The position numbers were made by a program, and so were the translations under genes. A stretch of 6,934 nucleotides of DNA from Candidatus Altimarinota bacterium (GTDB lineage: Bacteria; Patescibacteriota; Gracilibacteria; BD1-5; UBA2023): NCBI GenBank assembly GCA_947373235.1, contig CANBWW010000049.1, positions 1 through 6,934 on the forward strand, given 5' to 3'. The notes below the pieces were generated by a model. The model was not told the origin of the DNA, searched no databases, and was given only the letters and a program-made list of their open reading frames with translations. Position 1 is the stretch's first letter. Each line of letters opens with the position of its first letter. This document shows positions 1 to 6,025 of this stretch, piece after piece.

Positions 1-164
1 GAGTGATCAAGAGTGTTTTTTTCCTCGAAAAACGTATCACTGAAGCTGTAAAACTTGGCTTTATTCGTATCGTCATTCCTGCATCTTTTACTGGAAATCT
101 CCCTTCATGAGTCGAGTATATAAAACTCTGAAATGTACGAGATCTGAAAAAAATATTCGAATAA
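1..164 (+). CDS. radA: DNA repair protein RadA/Sms, C-terminal end (partial)
   Basis: Only the last 53 codons are present; the first complete codon is at position 3 and the stop is TAA at 162-164. The visible part has LEKRITEAVKLGF followed by RIVIPA. This matches the late part of the RadA Lon-like domain, where the family reads roughly RLxEAxKLGFxxxxxP, followed by a short tail that contacts the domain core. RadA is a RecA-like ATPase that helps process recombination intermediates in the cytoplasm. Two in-frame UGA codons (102-104 and 129-131) are read as Gly; without that the frame would be broken just before its natural TAA. The catalytic ATPase part lies outside the window, so the name rests on the C-terminal signature alone. 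A hairpin terminator follows directly. Confidence 0.72.
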
Positions 165-198
165 ATAACCCCACTTAAGTAGGGTTATTTATATTTTT
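161..198. terminator. Rho-independent terminator shared by convergent genes
   Basis: The 11-base arms 161-171 and 182-192 are perfectly complementary (core AAATAACCC / GGGTTATTT) around a ten-base loop. On the plus strand the hairpin follows the radA stop and leads into a T run at 194-198. On the minus strand it follows the 114-residue gene, whose TAA (177-175) lies in the loop, and leads into the T-rich complement of 147-160. The position between converging genes and the two-sided T tracts point to a bidirectional terminator. Confidence 0.8.
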
Positions 199-519
199 CA
201 TGAGTTCACAGAATCTTGCATAGGTAAGATCAAGTCATCTACTTAGATGTGCTTCAAAAATTTCGCGAGCCTTTTTGCAAGGACCATTTTGATTACATAC
301 TACTTCTGTAATTTTATCTCAAAAAAAACGAAGCTGAAACATATTACATTTCTGTGTTCTTATATTTGATGTTTCATTTGGATGAATAGTGTCCGTTTCA
401 GTGTTTTTATTTTCTCATCAACTTGGTTCTTTTGGGTTTCATCATCAACTTGGTTCATCGGAAAGAGATTTCCCCCCCTCTGGATTTCTATCAAAACCTA
501 TATCGTAGCTTGCGAGCAT
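175..519 (-). CDS. Unrecognised 114-residue protein with UGA-encoded Gly-rich linker
   Basis: This gene appears only when UGA is read as Gly: 7 of its 114 codons are UGA. It starts at ATG 519-517, the only standard start in the open frame, behind a promoter at 541-568, and stops at TAA 177-175. Residues 1-10 are followed by a low-complexity, hydrophilic linker (about 11-57) with EPSGGG and EPSGG repeats. A compact C-terminal part (about 58-110) has cysteines at 58, 75, 81 and 104, a hydrophobic FQLRFF stretch and two probable helices (KKAREIFEAHL and LTYARFCELM). There is no signal peptide or membrane segment. I do not recognise the family. The four cysteines could bind metal or form disulfides, but that is inference. 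A G7 run (472-478) and an eight-T run in the coding strand are potential slippage sites. Evidence that it is real: continuous frame, promoter, terminator and sensible protein composition. Confidence 0.68.
415..456. repeat. 15-base direct repeat, in frame inside the 114-residue gene
   Basis: The 15-mer TCATCAACTTGGTTC occurs at 415-429 and again at 442-456, offset by 27 bases (nine codons). In the gene on the minus strand each copy encodes E-P-S-G-G, with the glycines from consecutive UGA codons. It is probably a small in-frame duplication that lengthened the linker. Confidence 0.85.
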
Positions 520-540
520 ATTGTGATTTAAGAGAATATG

Positions 541-568
541 ATTATCGACTTTCCATATAAAAAAGCAA
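541..568 (-). promoter_or_regulatory. Promoter of the 114-residue gene
   Basis: On the minus strand, TTGCTT (568-563) and GATAAT (546-541) are separated by 16 bases. Transcription would start near 534, leaving about 15 bases before the ATG at 519. The -35 box lies just beyond the recX stop codon, so this gene need not depend on the xer-recX transcript. Confidence 0.5.
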
Positions 569-573
569 GAGAA

Positions 574-1143
574 TTATTTACTTTTTATCGTATTCTTTAT
601 TTCTTCATATCGAAATCCTTTTCGCATGATCGCATTATAGAATTTCTGTTCTTGTCATCGATCTTGTAGATTGTATTTCTTTCTGTATTTTTCAACTTCT
701 TTTTCGAGCCCAAAGTCATCGCTATTTTCGAGAAGTATCTCACCGATCTGATCTCGAAAGTATGGATATTTGCCTCAGAGAATTACTTTGATCATCATTT
801 TCGATTTTCATTTTTTGAGAAGATTCTGGATTTGGCTCTCGATATTATTTTTATGTGTTTCCCAGTCTTTTATTTCCTGCTCGATTCATTCTATTTTCTC
901 CAATACTTTTTCTTTTGGAAATTCTTTTTTGAGAAGTTTCATAATAATTTCTCGTTCTCACTTTCCATTCGTGAGAAAACTTCGTATCCACATATCCAGC
1001 ATCATATCCTCGGAGTATCCGATTTCTCATAAAAATTCCCCGATATTTCCCGAGTATTTTTTCTTCTCGAGATAGCTTCGGAGTTTTTTTTCTGACGGAG
1101 CATATCGAGCCATGTAGTTCGCAACACGAAGAGTGATATTCAC
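574..1143 (-). CDS. recX: Regulatory protein RecX
   Basis: RecX proteins bind RecA filaments and modulate recombinase activity. The 189-residue product is built of the repeated three-helix units expected of the family: VANYMARYAPSEKKLRSYL (about 7-25, the usual N-terminal R-x-x-S-x-x-E-L-x-x-x-L pattern), GERE-IIMKLLKKEF (about 62-75, the G-x-x-x-I-x-x-x-L unit) and FYNAIMRKGFRYEEI (about 168-182, the RRGF-x-x-x-x-I C-terminal unit). Six UGA codons are read as Gly (residues 39, 62, 86, 112, 123 and 163). The start is uncertain: GTG at 1143-1141 is the first standard start after an in-frame TAA at 1152-1150 and suits the family's N-terminus; ATG at codon 11 would cut into the first helix. The middle (about 88-120) is a lysine-rich helical stretch and is the least family-like part. 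It probably shares a transcript with xer and the 39-residue gene upstream. Confidence 0.75.
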
Positions 1144-1149
1144 AATGAT

Positions 1150-1269
1150 TTATTTAAAAGTACGAGATCGTGAAATGAGAACTTTTTTAAAAATCGGGAG
1201 AATATAGGGAAGTGCGAGAATCGCAAGATTTTTGTGTTTGAAGAGAAATTTGATGATTTTAGTGATCAT
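1150..1269 (-). CDS. Small hydrophobic protein, 39 residues, between xer and recX
   Basis: The frame starts at ATG 1269-1267, six bases after the xer stop, and ends at TAA 1152-1150, six bases before the recX GTG. The product is basic at both ends with a hydrophobic centre (NLAILALPYILPIFKKVL, about residues 14-31), typical of a single-span membrane peptide or an amphipathic membrane-binding helix. It contains no UGA. It lies in the same frame as recX, separated from it by one TAA and two codons. I do not recognise it. Tight packing between two genes and an ATG in the right place support it; short length and lack of a known family leave real doubt. If it is not translated, the 132-base gap between xer and recX holds nothing else visible. 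Confidence 0.45.
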   Translation of the reverse strand: MITKIIKFLFKHKNLAILALPYILPIFKKVLISRSRTFK

Positions 1270-1275
1270 AGAAAG

Positions 1276-2325
1276 TTATTTATGAAATTTTTGATGAGCT
1301 TCTTTGAGTTTCGGATTGGTTACATGGGTATAGACCTGTGTGGTGATGATCGAAGCATGTCAGAGAAGTTCCTGTATGATACGTATATCTGCACCGTTTG
1401 TGAGGAGTGTGGTGGCGAAACTATGTCTCAGTGTATGTGCATGGAGATTTTTGAGGATTCAGCCTTTGAGCCCATATTCTTTTACCATCGTCGTGATAAA
1501 AAATCTCGAAAGTCTCACACTTTTATCTGTGAGTTCAGTTGTTTTTATATTTTCTTCTGAAAAATTGTGCCGAATAAAGAGTGGCGCAAAACTATCTGTT
1601 CTTGTATCGAGGTAATCACTAATCGCATCGCGAGCGATATCTGTGAGATAGACAACGCGGATTTTCCCTCATTTTCCACGAACAGCAAACTCGAGTGTAT
1701 CAATGTTTACATCACGGATATCGAGTGCAGTGAGTTCTGAAATACGTAGACCTGTCGAGTATATACATTGACAGATAGCATAGTCACGTTTTCCACGAAG
1801 ACTTTCACGAGTGATCGTTTCGAAAAATCTTTCGATTTCTTCATTCGTCAGAAAGGTAACTTCTCGATCGGGTGGCTTTATAAGATCCAGGATCGTCGGA
1901 TCGAGACAAGGAATTTGTTCTTTTTTGAGATATTTGAGCCAGGAACGAAATGTGATGATATGAGCATTGATCGACTTGACTGAAAGTCCATCTTTCGAGA
2001 GATCGAGACGAAAATTATTTATATCTTCTTTGGTTATATCTTCGACATTTTTCCTACATTTTTTTCTAAGCTCGGTTCGTATATTTCTATTTTCTCATCT
2101 TTTTTCACTCTTCGTATCGAGAAATACTTCACGGTGATTCCAGTATATTTTTTCAGGATCTTCTCATTTTTTTCTATCCTCTGTACTTCCTGACTTGAGA
2201 TCTTCTTGCAGATATGTAAAAAATCTCCAGAGATGAAACTCATATTGTTCGAGTGTCCTTATACTTCTTCCTTTATGAAGCCGAAGATAGGTGAGAAAAT
2301 TTTCGAGTGAAAGTATCAGATTCAT
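1276..2325 (-). CDS. xer: Tyrosine recombinase, XerC/XerD/XerA type
   Basis: This is a site-specific recombinase of the phage-integrase family; a chromosomal Xer enzyme resolves chromosome dimers at dif. The 349-residue product has an N-terminal SAM-like core-binding domain (about 5-150) and a catalytic domain (about 157-345) with all six active-site residues: R194 in STGLRISEL, K218 in GKGGK, H297 and R300 in HxLRH, H323 in LLGH, and Y332 in VYTHV. Three of its five UGA codons give G219, G289 and the family-invariant G322. The core-binding domain carries an extra charged segment, about residues 44-93, so the protein is some 50 residues longer than a usual XerC/D. The single-copy style and recX neighbour suggest a housekeeping Xer rather than a mobile-element integrase, although I found no dif-like site here. 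The start ATG 2325-2323 lies six bases after a TATAAT box, so the mRNA may be leaderless. Confidence 0.92.
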
Positions 2326-2331
2326 ATACAG

Positions 2332-2359
2332 ATTATATCTATTTTCTTTTCAAGAACAA
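2332..2359 (-). promoter_or_regulatory. Promoter of xer, probably leaderless
   Basis: On the minus strand a perfect TATAAT (2337-2332) lies 16 bases after a weak -35 candidate TTGTTC (2359-2354). Only six bases separate the -10 box from the xer ATG, so transcription should begin at or within a base or two of the start codon. The promoter directly follows the terminator of the gene upstream. Confidence 0.6.
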
Positions 2360-2363
2360 GTAA

Positions 2364-2389
2364 CAAAAAATCTCCAAAATGGAGATTTA
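2364..2389 (-). terminator. Rho-independent terminator after the tmk-like pair
   Basis: Perfect nine-base arms (2368-2376 and 2380-2388, AAATCTCCA / TGGAGATTT) enclose a three-base loop. Read on the minus strand the hairpin starts within the TAA stop of the tmk-like gene and ends in six T's (2370-2365). No T run follows on the plus strand, so it acts in the minus direction only. It separates the tmk transcript from the xer promoter. Confidence 0.85.
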
Positions 2390-3163
2390 AAGGATTTGAT
2401 CGATGAGTTGTTTTCTGAGTGCTGTTTCTACTTCAGTGATACTATTTTCACCATTTAAAGTTATATAAGTCATACCTGTATCTTTTGAAAAAACTTTATC
2501 ATAGGTTTCTATGATGCTATTTTGAGTTTTTCGAATGATCGCTTTTTTATCATTTCGAGTCATCTTTTTTCCTTCAGGAGAGTAGATGAGACTGTTGATA
2601 AAATCGAGAGCGAGTAATGTTCCCTCTGGATGTTCTCATTTTTTCTTTGCAGAAATATCTGCACTGAGCCCTCTTTTTTGTAGTCGTTTGAGAGATTCTT
2701 CGAGTCCAATCTGTATATGGATCGTGATTGCCTTATCAAAAAGTTCTTTATATATGCTATTTCTCCACCAGATGAGTCCTTTTCTGAGCTGATCTTCAGA
2801 CATACCGAGCATAAGACCACGAACTATGAGTGTTTGTATACTACGATCCAGGATTACTATATGATTTTTCTTGAGCGCTGGAATCACTTCGCGTTCTAGA
2901 CGGTAAGCAAGGTCTCATGCTTGGAAAAAAAGACTCGTTTCTGGAAGGATTCTTTCATCTCATTTTTTTAAGGATTCATTGGTCTTCATAAATTCTCCGA
3001 GAATCGGTGCGTTTTTCCATGAAGAAATAGTTACTTTTTTTCCTTCTTTTTGAAGCATTTTTTTCAATGCTTTGATTTGGGTTGTTTTTCCAGATCCATC
3101 AGGACCCTCAAATACGATGAGCGTTCCTGGAAGTGCATGACAGTTACTGATATTTGGTCGCAT
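2387..3163 (-). CDS. Thymidylate kinase-like protein, divergent paralogue
   Basis: The 258-residue product is a P-loop nucleotide kinase of the thymidylate kinase family. It has the Walker A motif GPDGSGKTT (20-28) preceded by PGTLIVFE, then a D-R-S triplet (106-108) where Tmk usually has D-R-Y/F/W, and a helical C-terminal half with a lysine-rich region (about 159-180) in the place of the LID. UGA gives Gly at 68, 83 and 176. Its first 30 residues resemble the next gene upstream closely (PGTLI, then E-G-x-D-G-S-G-K-S/T-T-Q), but the rest has diverged, so the two are probably an old tandem duplication. Since the other copy keeps the fuller Tmk signature, this one may act on another nucleotide or have a regulatory role; that is inference. 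It starts at ATG 3163-3161, 39 bases after its neighbour's stop, and a terminator overlaps its own stop. Confidence 0.75.
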
Positions 3164-3202
3164 AAAATAAATACAAAATTATTAATTCAAGATTCAAAAA
3201 TA

Positions 3203-3985
3203 TTATTTTTTTGATGGACGGATTCCCATAAGTTCTACATCGTATTTTTTTTCGAAGTATTCAGCGATTTTTTCGATGAAAAGGGGAGTAGTTTTATAGA
3301 CTGGAGCTGTACCGTCGATCACATACATACCATTTTGTTCTGCCAATATATCATATCATTCGATTACTTTTGTTTGGAATTTCTTGAAACTTTCTATGAT
3401 ATTATCAGAATATCTTACATCCATACCAGCCTCATAGTGTTTCAGTGGATTTCTACCGATGGCTCTTTGGGCTGCTATATCCACGGAAATACGGAAATAG
3501 AATGCCATATCTGGAACAGGAAAATACGCATCATAAAATGGTTTGAGGTGTTCCATCTTGAGTCCACGAGCATATCCACGGGCAAGTGCGGTGTACATAT
3601 ATCGATCACAGAGAACCACCATACCAGCACGAAGAGCTCCGCGCATCTCTGTGAGATATCTCTCCATAAAATCCGCAGCATACACTGTATCAAAAACTGC
3701 TGCTGGCATATGAAGATCTGATTTCTTGAGTTTTTTCTGCATTTCGTGGATCTTCATAGAAGAGTTCCATATACTATGAACACAGAAAAATCCGTTCGAT
3801 TCGAGAAGGTTTTTTGCTATGAGAAGCTGTGTAGATTTCCCAGAACCGTCCGAACCTTCTACGATGATCAGTGTTCCGGGGCGTTCCTCGGTTGAAAAAA
3901 AGATGTCTTTTTTCGTATTTTTTATCACAGGAATTTTCGTATTTTTTATTGGAGAAAGTTTTGGGGTTTTCTTATTGGTATCCAT
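3203..3985 (-). CDS. tmk: Thymidylate kinase (dTMP kinase)
   Basis: It would phosphorylate dTMP to dTDP with ATP in the cytoplasm, an essential step in dTTP supply. The 260-residue product has the P-loop GSDGSGKST (44-52), the D-R-Y triplet (127-129) followed by ALARGYARG, a core strand FYFRIS, and a LID-like segment RNPLKHYEAGMD (178-189) followed by ESFKKFQTKV. This last pattern belongs to a Tmk subgroup with a Y-E-A-G-M-D motif, recalled rather than checked. It is longer than the usual 200-215 residues because of a lysine-rich, low-complexity N-terminal tail of about 35 residues. One UGA (3358-3356) encodes G210; read as stop, it would remove the last 51 residues. A good promoter lies just upstream, and the tmk-like paralogue follows on the same strand. 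The kinase family is firm; strict substrate choice is less certain. Confidence 0.85.
3910..3949. repeat. 16-base direct repeat in the tmk N-terminal tail
   Basis: TTTTCGTATTTTTTAT occurs at 3910-3925 and 3934-3949, offset by 24 bases (eight codons). On the minus strand both copies encode I-K-N-T-K in the disordered tail before the kinase domain. It looks like a recent in-frame duplication. Confidence 0.8.
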
Positions 3986-4007
3986 AACAAGTGGTTAATA
4001 TAAAAGT

Positions 4008-4036
4008 ACTATACTATAAAGGCTTCTCAGAGTCAA
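4008..4036 (-). promoter_or_regulatory. tmk: Promoter of the tmk pair
   Basis: On the minus strand TTGACT (4036-4031) and TATAGT (4013-4008) are separated by exactly 17 bases, close to the sigma-70 consensus. Transcription would start near 4001, about 16 bases before the tmk ATG. The leader has no Shine-Dalgarno sequence. Confidence 0.7.
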
Positions 4037-4132
4037 AAGAAGTCGATTATTTTGACTAGCGATTTTCATAATTCGTGTTGTTGATATATTTTTTCTCTGA
4101 TGATTATTTCTGGTAAAATTTACTTATTATCT

Positions 4133-4177
4133 ATGCTCAGTATATATTTTGAGCTATACATAACTGAGTATTTTTTT
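4133..4177 (+). terminator. Hairpin with T run, plus strand, no obvious client gene
   Basis: Nine-base arms 4133-4141 (ATGCTCAGT) and 4163-4171 (ACTGAGTAT, one G-T pair), with a possible inner TATA/TATA helix, are followed by seven T's (4171-4177). It looks like a rho-independent terminator on the plus strand, yet both flanking genes run on the minus strand. It may end a short unannotated plus-strand transcript, or be chance in AT-rich DNA. Confidence 0.4.
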
Positions 4178-4280
4178 ATGAAAATTTTTAAAAAAATAAG
4201 AAAAAATACTTAAAGAATTTTTGTCAAATTTTCTAAAGGTATTTTCCTCATATTTCTGCTGTAAGTGAAGATATTTTTCT

Positions 4281-4943
4281 CTATAAGTAAACTCGGTCCA
4301 GTATATTTCTGGCTGTCTCGTTTACGTGAAAAATCTCTATCATTGCTTTTTCTATTTCTTTTAATTTTTCCTTTTGAGCGTACTTCATGGACTCTATCAG
4401 TATGGAAATTGCGATATTGTTATCGATGACTCATGTATAGAGAAAGCTCAGAAGTGGTCAGATATTATCCGAAAAATATTCTCTTATAGCTGTCTGTATT
4501 TCTTCCGGAAGAGGAGGGAATTTTTTCCCACAAAAAAATGTAATGGTTCTCGAACGGATCGTCTCGATAAGTGCTTCTGGATTTTTCACTTCCAGTATGA
4601 TGATCGCATATTCTGGTGGTTCTTCGAGGATTTTTAAACTCGCATTCATAGCATCTACTGTTGCTTCATCAAAATCTCGAAGTATATAAAGTGTCTTTCC
4701 TTCATAGGGTTTTTCAGAAATATCGTTGATCCATCGACGGATATCGAGAATACTCAGATGTTTTTTATCGTCAGCCTTTTGATAGAGATAAATATTTGGA
4801 ATATTGCCAGTAATGCATTCATCGAGACTTATAATATGTATTCCAGAAAATTCTCGAACGCATTCAAAAATATGTTCTTCGTCCATGATAGTTGGGATCG
4901 TCGAGGTATTTTCTTTATAGGTTTTGAGATAGTGTGTGAGCAT
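4281..4943 (-). CDS. holB: DNA polymerase III delta-prime subunit-like clamp-loader protein
   Basis: Delta-prime is a non-catalytic AAA+ subunit of the clamp loader that opens and places the sliding clamp. The 220-residue product shows the family core: GKTLYILRDFDEAT (about 82-95, the Walker-B-like strand), AMNASLKILEEPP (98-110, equivalent to the A-N-A-L-L-K-x-L-E-E-P-P signature), a strand IIILEV, then NPEALIETIRSR (121-132, the sensor-1 region ending in S-R). UGA gives Gly at 162 and 172. No Walker A motif is present, as expected of delta-prime subunits, but the protein is short (usual length about 300 or more) and has little before the Walker-B strand, so the zinc-binding part is missing. 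DnaX is unlikely because there is no P-loop. The start is ATG 4943-4941, diverging from the next gene; the stop is TAG. Its place beside tmk and near tatD supports the assignment. Confidence 0.8.
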
Positions 4944-4951
4944 AGAAGGGG

Positions 4952-4996
4952 AGTTGCATTTCCTGTATTTTCTCTATAATACTTTCAATTGCAACT
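4952..4996. repeat. Inverted repeat around the divergent start region
   Basis: AGTTGCA at 4952-4958 is the exact reverse complement of TGCAACT at 4990-4996. The arms lie between the holB and membrane-protein starts and flank the plus-strand TATAAT box. It could be an operator-like dyad for a shared regulator; with only seven bases per arm, chance is possible. Confidence 0.35.
4954..4980 (+). promoter_or_regulatory. Promoter of the membrane protein-tatD pair
   Basis: A perfect TATAAT at 4975-4980 follows a TTGCAT hexamer at 4954-4959 with a slightly short spacer of 15 bases. Transcription would start near 4987, leaving about 15 bases of leader (no Shine-Dalgarno sequence) before the ATG at 5002. 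Confidence 0.5.
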
Positions 4997-5001
4997 TTTT
5001 T

Positions 5002-6021
5002 ATGCGTACACGACTTCTTGCCTTTTTTATCTTGATTCTTTTGGTGGTTTTTCCTGCTCTTTTGTATTGGTATTTTCTCAAAAAAAATACGTCCACAGTC
5101 ACTTTTATTATACCAAAGGGTGGCCCGATTTCAGTCAAACTTCAGGGAACACTTGCATATAAATATTTTCCTTTGGCCGATGAAGCGCTTCATTTTTCAC
5201 AAGTATGTGATCAAAAATGCACGATTGGTCCGATACCACCAGTTGATTATACCGTAGAAATATCTCGAGATTGAACGGCTGATATTTCTGACTGATTTTA
5301 TCTGGCTGTTTGAGAACAAAAAATATATGAACTTCCAAAAATCCAGAAATTTATTTCTAATAAAATTTGAAATATATCTGCTGATGATGGGCTTGGAAAT
5401 TCGATGATAAATAGTGCAAAAATCCACATCGATCAAAATATTTCATATCTTGGTACACTGAAAAGTGGGAAAATTTTTGGTATGAAATCATCAGAAAAAT
5501 CTACAGATATAGGTATCGTCACTCTGGATACTTTTAACTCGCTTCTTTCCCTTCCATTTTCTTTTTTATCTGGAAAAATCGATGGTTCGAAAGATTTTTT
5601 TATCCTCAAAAAATCTGAAAATGAACAAGAAATCCTCTCGATTAATCTTTTAGAATCTATGAATTTTCCTTTTCCTGATGATATAGAAATGATCGATCAC
5701 ACCGATGCTTGGAAAGTGCAGACTGATAGGTCTGTATACACTTTTGATGGAAATGCTTGGGCAAAAAATACCCGTTTTTCTGATTTTATAGATATTGATC
5801 CAGTTTATCGAATGGGATATATCCGAGCTGATGATACAGATAAAAAATCCCTTGGAAACTATAAGCAAAATGGTGGTATTTTTGTTCTTCTTGATCGCAT
5901 GAATGGAAGTTCTCAGGTGGTTGCAGAAAATAAAGATATCACCTGATTTTTACATTTTAATGGACTTCCAGCATTTTTAGAAAATTCTGGAGATATTTAT
6001 AGTATGAATATAATCCAATAA
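5002..6021 (+). CDS. Membrane-anchored extracytoplasmic protein, unrecognised
   Basis: The 339-residue product starts at ATG 5002 (a short basic MRTR, then a hydrophobic span about 5-26), giving a signal anchor with the rest outside the membrane. Upstream codons in the same frame cover the promoter, so 5002 is preferred. Residues about 33-110 are beta-rich, and IPPVDYTVEISRDG (about 78-91) resembles the P-x-x-Y-x-V-x-I-x-x-D-G end of PEGA-like or carboxypeptidase-regulatory-like sandwich domains; C69 and C73 lie just before it. The remainder (about 130-339) has repeated short strands of the kind seen in beta-propellers (YLGTLKSGKIFGM, VYTFDGNAW, GDIYSMNI), but I cannot define blades. Five UGA codons give Gly at 91, 98, 104, 123 and 315; the one at 91 falls on the expected D-G. 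tatD follows after four bases, so the two are probably co-transcribed. The function is unknown. Confidence 0.75.
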
Positions 6022-6025
6022 TTTT

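Larger units (their letters stand above)
3986..4280. other. Non-coding gap between tmk and holB
   Basis: These 295 bases hold no convincing gene. They contain the tmk promoter (4008-4036), a plus-strand hairpin with a T run (4133-4177) and otherwise AT-rich low-complexity sequence. A minus-strand TTGACA at 4232-4227 is a perfect -35 hexamer, but I see no good -10 box at the right distance. Confidence 0.6.

Noticed and set aside
419..459. Alternative minus-strand small ORF beginning MNQVDDETQK (ATG at 459)
   Set aside because: It is a different frame of the 114-residue gene; the latter has the promoter, terminator and a longer, better composed product.
770..1075. Plus-strand ORF of 101 codons, hydrophobic and Phe/Ser-rich
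   Set aside because: It lies opposite recX, whose frame has clear family motifs; the Phe/Ser bias is what antisense of Lys/Glu-rich coding gives.
1234..1560. Plus-strand ORF of 108 codons with several cysteines
   Set aside because: It is antisense to the catalytic domain of the tyrosine recombinase, where all active-site residues are on the minus strand.
1276..2325. Xer as integrase of a mobile element
   Set aside because: No attachment-site repeats, other phage or transposon genes, or tRNA are visible; recX and radA neighbours fit a housekeeping role. A dif site was looked for near the gene and not seen.
3335..3721. Plus-strand ORF of 128 codons
   Set aside because: It is a shadow of tmk on the opposite strand; no promoter or family resemblance.
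4162..4323. Minus-strand open frame past the holB stop, in another frame (Lys/Phe/Tyr-rich)
   Set aside because: No usable start codon and composition expected of AT-rich non-coding DNA; I found no reason to suppose a frameshifted holB tail.
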